Translations under genes and position numbers: made by a program
Assembly (NCBI GenBank): GCA_025056255.1
Contig: JANWVT010000004.1
Coordinates: forward strand, 1-64,000
Source: Bernardetiaceae bacterium
Lineage (GTDB): Bacteria > Bacteroidota > Bacteroidia > Cytophagales > Thermoflexibacteraceae
Direction of reading: 5' to 3'
Length of the DNA stretch: 64,000 bases
Shown: positions 1 through 9,500 of the stretch, in pieces
Layout: every line of letters starts with the position of its first letter
Numbering within the stretch: the first letter of the stretch is position 1
The notes under the pieces: generated by a model
Database searches by the model: none
Told to the model about the DNA's origin: nothing
The model's input: only the letters and a program-made list of their open reading frames with translations

Positions 1-1387
1 CACACGCATTGGTGGTGGGTCTTACCAGCCGCACTATGAAGCCGTTGGGATGATTTTCTATGTCCCAAATAGGCAAATTCGTTCGACCTGCTTGGAAATT
101 GACAATAATCTGAATGTTTCCATTGGGTACGGGATTGCCATTTCCGTCTAAGCCATTCCATGGCAAGCATTTTGTTTGAGGGGGACCTGAGGTATTGAAA
201 TTCTCCGTAAGGCGCACATCAGCTGTTCCGGGAGTGTAGATCCCATCAGGAGACGACATAGAAGGATGCAGATCGATAATCACTTCCACCTCGCCTTGTG
301 CCTGCGCGGTTACGTTGATGCAATAAGGCTGGTTTTGATCGCATTGTTTCACATTAGCTCCATGCAAGCAACCTATTGTGCCGCTGGGAAATTGATTAAC
401 ATCTGGATTTTGAAGAAAAATGCGGTATAAAGGAGTATGAGGAGGGGCTGCTGTGGAATTTACTGGTGCCCGTGAACGGCGATTAATAATCCAGTTAGAA
501 GCAGGAGTAGCGGGGACAGTGTTAATTCCATCTCGGTTGCAACTTATCACGAAGCCAAAGGGCCGCATGCCATTGAAGTTAATTTCGGTTACTACCCCAT
601 CGTCAGAAATAGGATATACCCTGCCATTGTAAGCAACGCTATTTGAACCCGTACTAAGCGACCATGCCCGCGACCACACTCTCCCGGGAATAGCCGTTGC
701 TGTACCGCTTCCTGATACGCCAGTTACTTGCCCCGTAGTAGCGTCAAAGCTTGAAACTGTACCTCCCGGACCCGTAGCCACTGTAATGTCGAATAATTGT
801 AATAATGCCTTTCTGGGACTACCAGTACCCGTAGCTACTATGTTAGTACCTATAAGATAGGTTTCAAATTCAATTCGATAGTCTCCCGTCATAGTGGGAG
901 TGAATTCTATGGCATAGTAACCCGAAACTCCTACCAGTTGTGCAGGTCCTGCTACGCAACGGTTATAGGCGGCTAAACTTTGATCCCCTATGAAACCCTG
1001 CCCACTCGTGGGAACATTTTGCTCAGGCAAAGCAATAGTATTGTCAGGAGCTACGATTCGAAACCTCAATTCTCTTTGAGTACCCCCGGCCGCACTGGGC
1101 AAAGGTAAATTTTGATTAACCGGGTCAATATCAGCGTTATTGCCCATGTTTACTGTCTTATACCTACCAAAGCCGATATACACGCGTTCATTAGTATTAG
1201 CAATGCGGAAGTAAAGCCTTCGCTCATCGGTGGCTCCGTAGGCAGCAAAATTGTTAGAGTTACTAGGGTCCAAAATGTACAAAAAACCCCCATCGTTGTG
1301 GGTAGGGCGCATCTGAGGCGTGCCCTCGGCTAGTGCCAACAGCGTGTTGAGAAATAATAACCAAGCGGCAAGTAGAAATGCCCTCAT
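1..1387 (-). CDS. Secreted surface protein, N-terminal part (runs off the left edge)
   Basis: An open frame of 462 codons starts with ATG at 1387 and is still open at base 1. It begins with a signal peptide (MRAFLLAAWLLFLNTLLALA) followed by a mature part rich in Asn, Gly, Thr and Pro, with beta-type stretches such as RLYFRIANTNERVYIGFG. Near the visible end there is a segment WNGLDGNGNPVPNG, which resembles the linker of FlgD-like Ig domains found in large Bacteroidota surface proteins. The C-terminus, where a type IX secretion sorting domain would lie, is outside the window. I do not recognise a named family. Export by Sec is clear; type IX secretion is an inference from the neighbouring sprA and gldH genes. 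Confidence 0.75.
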   Translation of the reverse strand, partial: MRAFLLAAWLLFLNTLLALAEGTPQMRPTHNDGGFLYILDPSNSNNFAAYGATDERRLYFRIANTNERVYIGFGRYKTVNMGNNADIDPVNQNLPLPSAAGGTQRELRFRIVAPDNTIALPEQNVPTSGQGFIGDQSLAAYNRCVAGPAQLVGVSGYYAIEFTPTMTGDYRIEFETYLIGTNIVATGTGSPRKALLQLFDITVATGPGGTVSSFDATTGQVTGVSGSGTATAIPGRVWSRAWSLSTGSNSVAYNGRVYPISDDGVVTEINFNGMRPFGFVISCNRDGINTVPATPASNWIINRRSRAPVNSTAAPPHTPLYRIFLQNPDVNQFPSGTIGCLHGANVKQCDQNQPYCINVTAQAQGEVEVIIDLHPSMSSPDGIYTPGTADVRLTENFNTSGPPQTKCLPWNGLDGNGNPVPNGNIQIIVNFQAGRTNLPIWDIENHPNGFIVRLVRPTTNAC

Positions 1388-1667
1388 GATTTCTGTCTAT
1401 TTTTTTCTGATATAGATGCAAAGAAGTGGTTTTTATAATAATCATTGAGCGCGTAAAATTACGCTACTTGAAATTACAAAAAATATTGCTTTTCAGCAAT
1501 AAGCGCAGCATCGGTGTATGATACTTCAAAAAAACATATTACATGCAAATACTTGTAAGGATGCAATGCAATTAAAATCTTGTTTTACAACTTGATGGTT
1601 GCTTGCTAATGCGCTCTATAAACCGTCGCAATTCTTATGCCGTTGCGTGTAGTCATACGCAACAAAA

Positions 1668-1749
1668 TGCTTGTCCGTGAAGATACAAGCAACGGCGGCG
1701 TGCAACGGCGGCGTGCAACGGCAGCGTGCAACGGCAGCGTGCAACGGCA
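1668..1749 (+). repeat. Short tandem-repeat element, copy 1 (13-base unit with flanking hairpin)
   Basis: About five units of consensus GTGCAACGGCRGC (first and last incomplete) occupy 1689-1749. Directly before them is an inverted repeat TGCTTGT / ACAAGCA (1668-1691) around CCGTGAAGAT. The element lies in the 535-base gap between the divergent genes at 1387 and 1923. The same hairpin loop and unit recur at 13731-13822, and the unit also at 60056-60087. The 13-base period excludes a coding repeat. I see no other gene in the gap. Confidence 0.85.
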
Positions 1750-1922
1750 ATAGTATGTAGGAACAGCGCGCACTCTTTGTGTATACTAAACAACAACCCT
1801 GAAGGATTCCACACAAGAAAAAAATTTTTATGGTAGGTTTTTCGAGTTTTTGCCATGTAGTTGTGGTTGGGGCTGCAAGTGTGCAGGCTTTTGTCTAAAT
1901 TCGCAGGCATCAGCATTTGTTT

Positions 1923-3401
1923 ATGAGCATTTCAGAAACAGTTTTATCGCAATACGAGTTGGTTGTGGGGCTGGAAGTACATGTACAGCTTAGTAGCCAA
2001 AGTAAGATTTTCGCAGCAGATGCTAACCGTTTTGGGGATGCCCCCAATACTAATGTAAGCGTGATTACACTAGGGCATCCGGGTACTTTGCCGATGCTCA
2101 ACGCTGCTGTGGTGGAAATGGCAATTAAAATGGGGCTTGCCTGCCATTGTGATATTTCGCGATATAACATTTTTGACCGCAAAAATTACTTCTACCCCGA
2201 TTTGCCCAAAGGTTTTCAGATTACGCAAGAAAAAACCCCGATTTGCAAAGGAGGTTACTTAGACATCAGGGTTCGCAAGGGCAACAGTAAAAATTATTGG
2301 ATAAAACGCATTCGGCTCAATCGCATCCACTTGGAAGAAGATGCGGGTAAGTCGGTACATCCGCCCGATGCAGACTACACGCAGATAGACCTTAACCGCG
2401 CCGGTGCCCCTCTGATTGAAATGGTAACAGAGCCAGACATCCGTCAGCCAGAGGAAGCAGCTGCCTATTTGGCGACCATTCGCCGCTTGGTGCGCTACTT
2501 GGGCATTTGCGACGGCAACATGGAAGAAGGCTCTATGCGGTGCGATGCTAATGTTTCGGTGCGCAAAAAAGGCAACATCCGATTGGGGCAAAAAGTAGAA
2601 ATCAAAAACATGAACTCCATGCGCAACGTACAGCGTGCTATTGAGTATGAATTTGTCCGGCAAGTAACGTTGTTAGAGCAAGGCGAAAGCATACAAGCTG
2701 AAACACGACTGTTCGATGTAGCAAGCGGACGAACTTTTGCGATGCGCACCAAAGAAACGCTTAATGACTACCGCTACTTCCCCGAACCCGACTTAGCCCC
2801 ATTTGTGGTTACAGATGCAGATTTAGCACGTATACAAGCTGCAATGCCCCAACTGCCCGAAGCTCTGATGGAAAGGTTTCAGCAACAATACCAACTCCCT
2901 GAATACGACGCTGCTGTACTCACTGAGGAGCGCGAAACAGCTCTTTTTTTTGAACAAGTTTGTCAGCTTACAAAGCACTACAAAGCTGTTTCAAACTGGT
3001 TAATGGGACCTATCAAGTCATATTTGAATGAAAACGGCAAAACCGCTGATGCTATGCCGCTTACTCCTAGCCAACTGGCAGAGGTAGTAGCCCTTACCGA
3101 AAGTGGCGCCATCAGTTTCTCAGTAGCAGCCAAAGAATTGCTCGCCGCCCTTGCCTATTGCCCTGAGGCACAAGTAAAAGAAGTTGCCCGCAATTTAAAC
3201 CTTATACAAGAAAGCAATACCGATGTATTATTGCCTCTTATTGAGGGCATTGTAGCCAAGTTTCCCCAAGAGGCAGCTGCTTACAAAAAGGGCAAAAAGA
3301 AACTGATAGGCATGTTTATGGGCGAAGTAATGAAAGCTGCACCAGTCAAAATAGACCCCAAAAAAGCCGATGAATTGCTGCGCCAAGTGTTAGAATCGTA
3401 A
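1923..3401 (+). CDS. gatB: Aspartyl/glutamyl-tRNA amidotransferase subunit B
   Basis: The 492-residue product is the GatB subunit of GatCAB, which converts misacylated Glu-tRNA(Gln) or Asp-tRNA(Asn) to the amidated form using ammonia delivered from GatA. The sequence has the GatB N-terminal motif GLEVHVQL, the conserved EEGSMRCDANVS segment, and a C-terminal YqeY-like tail ending in the tRNA-binding helices (KKKLIGMFMGEVMKA). The ATG at 1923 is preferred to an in-frame TTG two codons upstream. gatA and gatC are not adjacent, so the subunits are encoded apart. The gene ends about 115 bases before sprA and is probably transcribed alone. Confidence 0.96.
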   Translation: MSISETVLSQYELVVGLEVHVQLSSQSKIFAADANRFGDAPNTNVSVITLGHPGTLPMLNAAVVEMAIKMGLACHCDISRYNIFDRKNYFYPDLPKGFQITQEKTPICKGGYLDIRVRKGNSKNYWIKRIRLNRIHLEEDAGKSVHPPDADYTQIDLNRAGAPLIEMVTEPDIRQPEEAAAYLATIRRLVRYLGICDGNMEEGSMRCDANVSVRKKGNIRLGQKVEIKNMNSMRNVQRAIEYEFVRQVTLLEQGESIQAETRLFDVASGRTFAMRTKETLNDYRYFPEPDLAPFVVTDADLARIQAAMPQLPEALMERFQQQYQLPEYDAAVLTEERETALFFEQVCQLTKHYKAVSNWLMGPIKSYLNENGKTADAMPLTPSQLAEVVALTESGAISFSVAAKELLAALAYCPEAQVKEVARNLNLIQESNTDVLLPLIEGIVAKFPQEAAAYKKGKKKLIGMFMGEVMKAAPVKIDPKKADELLRQVLES

Positions 3402-3515
3402 TTAAAAGCATGGGGCTATTACACTTGTTAAAATCCGTTGGTTTTTTGTTTATTTTGCAACCCTCCTTTGTGTGCCTATGAAACAAACTCTACTCGATTG
3501 GTAGCATAATCAGGG

Positions 3516-6500
3516 ATGATAGTCGCAAAAAATTTTGTTGCAGGTTTTTGTTGCCTGCTGTGGCTTTGTACATTGACTTGTACAGAGGATGCTTGTGCGC
3601 AAGGAAGACCAAGGCGCACATCGGCCAATCAGCCAACTCGAACAGCTCCCGCCTCTTCCAGTACGGATGTAACCATATCACAGGATACTACTGATGTAGA
3701 CGCACCCGACACTACCCGATTAGGCAGTGGCATCAACCGGCGAGCTGTTACCCGTCCGTTTTCGCTCCGCGACCGCGAGATAGAGCGCTATGCAGGCTTT
3801 TTCACGCCCTATCGCCAGCGCATTTCGCCTTTGTTGGGCAAGCCATTCAATCCCAAAATTGAGTTAGAACCGAACGGACAGTTTTATAAGCTGCAGCAAC
3901 AAATTGGCAATTTTAACTACCGCATTCCTGCCCGCGCTCCGTTTGAACAAGTAGAGCGAGCCAGAAGCATAGAGCTTTCGCGCAACTACTATCGCACGCT
4001 TTCGCGCGCTGCCGACGGCACAGACCCTGTTAAATCGGGAAGATTGATTCCGCCTATTAAGTTGCCTCCTTTGGCAGACCGCCTGTTTGGAGGTAGCACT
4101 CTGGATATTCAGCCCAACGGCAATATTGTGTTAGACCTAGGCGGCAAGTGGCAACGAATTGAAAATCCACAAATTCTGCTGCGACAACAGCGCAACGGTG
4201 GCTTGTTTTTTGACCAGCAAATTCAGCTCAACATGGTCGGAAAAATTGGAACCAAACTCAACCTCAATTTTAATTGGGATACCAAAAGTTCGTTCCAGTT
4301 TGAAAACACGTTTTTAACCGGCTACACCGCGCAGGAAGAAGACATTATCCAAGAAGTAAAAGTGGGCAATGTGAGCATGCCGGTTAGCAACGGACTGATT
4401 ACTGGCGCACAAAATTTATTTGGAGTAAAAACACGCTTGCGCTTTGGCAAACTGTGGATAAACGCCATTGCTTCTCAGTCGCGCGGAACAGTAGAAACCA
4501 TGCGCATTCGTGGCGGTGCACAGGTGCGCCCTTTTGAAATTCGCGCCGACAGTTACGATGAAAACCGCCATTTCTTTCTAGGGCAATTTTTTCGCCACAA
4601 CTACGAGCCCTCGCTGCGCACCATTCCCGTTATTACCTCTGGCGTAGTGATTACGCGCGTAGAAGCCTACGTAACCAACCGAAATAACAACACCCAGACC
4701 TTGCGCAACATTGTAGCGCTATTAGACTTAGGCGAGGGCGAACCCTTCCGCGCCGACAACCCCAGCATTGCGCCGGCTGCTGGAAGAGTGCCAACCGACA
4801 ATGCCGCCAATCGGCTGTTCGCTAACTTGGAAGCTACGCCCGCCGTGCGCGACCCAGACCGCCTGCGCGAGGTGATGGAGCGAAACTTCGGACTCATTAA
4901 AGGTACCGACTACGAAATGCTGCGCGGCGCGCGCAAACTGCAACCCAACGAATTTGTGATACATCCTAACTTAGGATACATTTCGTTAGTTACCCCTTTG
5001 CGCAACGACGAGGTGTTAGCTGTATCGTTTGAATACACCTACAACGGGAAGGTCTATCGCGTAGGAGAATTAACTGAAAACTATCAAAATCGCTCTAATA
5101 ACGACATCATCATCTTGAAAATGTTACGCCCTTCCACTATCCGGAAAGACATTCCCTCTTGGGATTTGATGATGAAGAATATTTACTCGCTGCAAACCCA
5201 ACAGTTAGAACGCACCAATTTTCAATTGCGCATTATTTATCGCGACGATGCCACTGGCATAGACAACCCCAACTTGCAAGAAGGCGCCAACCTGAAAGAT
5301 GTGCCTTTGGTGCAAGTGATGCGCTTAGACTTGCTCAACCAAAACAACGACCCACAGCCCGACGGCAACATGGACTTTATAGAAGGCATTACGGTGGACT
5401 CGCGCAACGGTCGGATTATTTTTCCAGTGTTAGAGCCATTTGGTTCGCATTTAGAGCGGCAATTCATTCCCCAAGTGGAACAGCAACTCATTAACCGATA
5501 CGTATTCAACGAACTGTATCGCGGTACGCGCATGGATGCCATGCTGCTAACCAGCAAGAGCAAGTTTTTTATCAAAGGTAGCTTTCAGTCGGCAAGTTCA
5601 GCAGAAATTCGGCTCAACGGCATCAATATTGCCCGCAACTCAGTACAAATTCGAGCAGGGGGCACCATGCTCATGGAAGGAACTGACTATACCGTTGACT
5701 ATCAGATGGGCACCGTGCGCATCACCAACACGGGCATTCTCAGTTCGGGCAAAGAAATCATTATCCAGTACGAGCGGCAAGATTTGTTCAACTTCCAAAC
5801 CCGCAACTTAGTAGGAACAGATCTGGAATATCGTTTCAGCAAAGATTTTCGCCTGCACACCACCCTGATGCACATGAACGAGCGTCCTAACATTACGCGC
5901 GTTAGCATTGGGGCAGAACCTACCCGCAACACACTGTGGGGCTTCGGGCTGAACTACCGCAAAGAAAGCCGCTGGCTCACGCGCATGATAGACAAACTGC
6001 CCTTAGTGAGTACCAAAGCGCCTTCTACTATTGCTTTAAGTGGCGACTTTGCCCAAATTATTCCGGGTGCCAATCAACTCATTGGTATGAACGGCGGTAC
6101 TTCGTTTATTGACGACTTTGAAGGAGCAGAAGTACCCTATGAACTGGGGCGGCAACCCCAAACTTGGGCATTGGGCAGTGTACCTAACCAGTTCCGACCG
6201 ACTAACCCCAGCAACCCTTTGGAGTACTCCTACCGAAGAGCACGCTTAGCTTGGTACACAGTGGACAACACGGTATTTTTCAACCGCGGACTCGGACAAG
6301 CCCCCCCCTCTAATATCAGTCAGCAAGACCGCTGCAACCATTATGTACGCCCCATTTCGTTTGACGAAATTTTTCGCGGACGCGACCCTCAAATGCTCAA
6401 CAACCCCGATATGACCATGGATTTGGCATTTTACCCCGAAGAGCGCGGCATGTACAATTACAATCCGAACTTGCTGCCCGACGGGCGCTTGCCCAATCCC

Positions 6501-9500
6501 AGACAGAATTTCGGTGCTATTACCAAAGGCATCACTCATGATATAGACTTCGACAATATCAACATTCAATACATCGAGTTTTGGCTGTTAGACCCCTTCA
6601 TTCGCGGCGTCAACGGGCAAATCATCACCAATGTCAATGGCAGAAATGTAGGCATTAATAACACTACCGGCGGGAAACTGTTCTTCAATTTGGGCAATAT
6701 TTCCGAAGATTATATCCCCGACGGGCGGCATGGTTTTGAGAACGGCTTACCTACCAACGACACCGACCGCGATACGGTGCGCACTGCTTGGGGAGTTGTT
6801 ACGCGCAAGCCCTACCTCACCAATGCCTTTGCTGCCGAACCCGGCGCCAGAGCACGACAAGATGTAGGCATGGACGGATTGAACGATGAGCAAGAACGCA
6901 TCTTCTTCCGCAACTACCTCAACCAAGTACGTGCGCGTGTAAGCGGAGCTGCCTATGCCCAAATAGAGCGCGACCCCTCAGCCGATAATTTCGCCTACTA
7001 TTTGTCTGACGAAGCCACTGCCCAAGACCTCAAAGTATTTGACCGATACAAGTTTTTCAACGGCATGGAGGGCAACTCGCCCGAGGGGGCTGGCACGCAA
7101 TCGAATAGTTTTTTGCCAGATAACGAAGACCTCAACCGAGACAATACCCTCAACGATATAGACGCATACTACGAATATGAAATAGACCTTCGTCCGGGAA
7201 GGTTGGAGAGTAATCCCTTCGTTGTAGACAAAGTAGTAACCTCTTCCCGTACCAGTTGCAACGAAGATGTCACTTGGTATCTTTTCCGGATTCCTATTCG
7301 CGACTTTACCCGCAAAGTAGGCGACATCAACGATTTCAAATCCATTCGATTTATTCGTGCATACTTGACCGACTGGGAGCAGCCTGTTGTGCTACGTTTG
7401 GCACACTTTCAGTTAGTGGGTGCCCAGTGGCGTCCTTTTTTGCAAAGCCTCGAACAGCCCGGCTTGCAAGTGCCCCGCGAGCCTGTTCGCACTGTTTTTA
7501 CAGTTTCTTCTGTGAATGCAGAAGAAAACGGACCGGAAAAAACAGAGTCAGGACGCACGCCCTATGTGCTACCGCCGGGCTTCATCCGCGACTTAGACTT
7601 TGCCAGCAACACTCAAGCCCGTCGCAACGAACAATCGCTGCGGCTATGCGTAGATAACCTCGCCGACCGCGATGCCAGAGCTGTCTATAAAAACTACATC
7701 GTGGACATGGTCAACTACGAACGCATCAAAATGTTTGTCCATGTTAGTCCATTCAACCGCCAAACGCCTCTGAATGATAACGACATCAACGTGTTTGTGC
7801 GATTTGGTACTGACTTTACTGAAAACTATTACGAAGTGCAAATGCCTTCGCTGGTAACGCCCTTAGGAACTACTACTGCCGAAGGCATTTGGCCTGAGGA
7901 AAACAGCTTAGATATTGGGGTGATGGATTTAGTAAATGCTAAGGCGGAGCGCAATCGTTTGGGCTTGTCGCTTCGGTTGCCCTATATTACAGAAATAGGG
8001 CGTTTTCGTGTTACTATTGTGGGCAACCCAGACCTGAGCAATGTACAAACCATCATGATTGGCATTCGCAATCCGGAAACACCTGACGGCAGACCGCAGT
8101 CGGCTTGTATTTGGGTCAACGAGTTGCGTGTAGCGGGCTTCAATCGCCGTCCGGGGTGGGCAGCACAAGCGCGGCTGAATGCTACCCTTGCCGATGTAGC
8201 CATTGTGAACGCCTCTTTCCGCTACTCATCACCTTTCTTCGGCGGCATTCAAGACAAAATTTCACAACGCACTCGCGAACATTCCTTAGAGTATGATATT
8301 GCTTCCACTGTACAACTCCACAAGTTTGGTTTAGAGCGCATAGGCTTTAGCCTGCCTATGTTTGCCAGCTATGAGCGCCGACTAATAACGCCCTACTTCA
8401 ATCCCTTAGACCCCGATATGCCGCTGTCGCTTGCTTTGGAAACGCGCCCCAATGCCGACGCCATTGGCTTGCGCAATTTGGTGCGGGAAGATATGATACG
8501 CCGAAGCCTCAACTTCACCAACGTGCGCAAAACCAAAGTAAAAACCAATGCCCAAACGCATTTGTGGGATATTGAAAACCTTGCCTTCAACTTTGCCTAT
8601 TCCGATGCCACCAATACCAACATTCGCACGGCAGAGTACGTGGAGCGCTTTACCAAAGTGGGCTTGCAGTATAATTACAACAATCCTACTGCTACCCCCT
8701 TAGAGCCATTCAAAAACGTAGTTTTTCTGGATGCTCCCTACCTCAAGTTCCTGAAAGATTTCAACATTAACCCAATGCCTGCCAGCATCACCTTTACAGG
8801 CGATATAGACCGGCGATTTATCAAAACCCAGTTGCGCAATGCAGACTTGAACACACTGGGGGTAGCGCCCTTGTACGAAAAAGCCTTTACCTTCAACCGC
8901 GCCTACAACGTGCGCTGGAGCCTGACCAAATCGTTGGGACTGGACTACAATGCGCAGGCATTCAGCATTATTGACGAGCCTGTGGGTGAAATCAACAACG
9001 AACTGGTAGACCCGCGCCGCAACGTAACACGTCGCGACTCGGTAATCAACAACATTCTCCGATTAGGTCGGATGAAAAACTACGTGCAAACCGTAGGGGT
9101 TCAGTACGAAGTACCTTTCAAAATGTTTCCTGCTACCGACTGGCTCAATGCCAATGCGCGCTATCAGGCGGGCTATACTTGGACTGCGGGTGCGGTAGGC
9201 ATTGCCGATACACTGGGCAACTCCATGCAAAACAACAGCGGGCTGCGTGTATCTGGGCAAATGAACATGCGAACGCTGTATAACAAAAGCCGCATATTGA
9301 GAGCGCTGTTGAATCCTAATCGGCAAGGCATTCAACCCGAGCCATGGGGAGAAGCCAAAAAACGCCGCCTCAAAGCTCGCATAGAGCGCAACCAAAAGCG
9401 CAAAAACATTTTAACAGGTGTGGCACCCCTACCAACCACCCCTGCCGAAGGACAGCCTACACTGAGTCCACGGCAGTTGCGCTACCAAGCCAAAATTGAC

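Noticed and set aside
1689-1749. Tandem repeats that might be a CRISPR array
   Set aside because: The units are 12-13 bases long, directly abutting, with no spacers and no cas genes nearby. The same holds for 13731-13805 and 60056-60087.
7256-7657. A 133-codon frame inside sprA, and other long alternative frames in sprA and parC
   Set aside because: They are shadows of strongly conserved genes on the same or opposite strand, with Cys/Arg/Ser-rich translations typical of the wrong frame.
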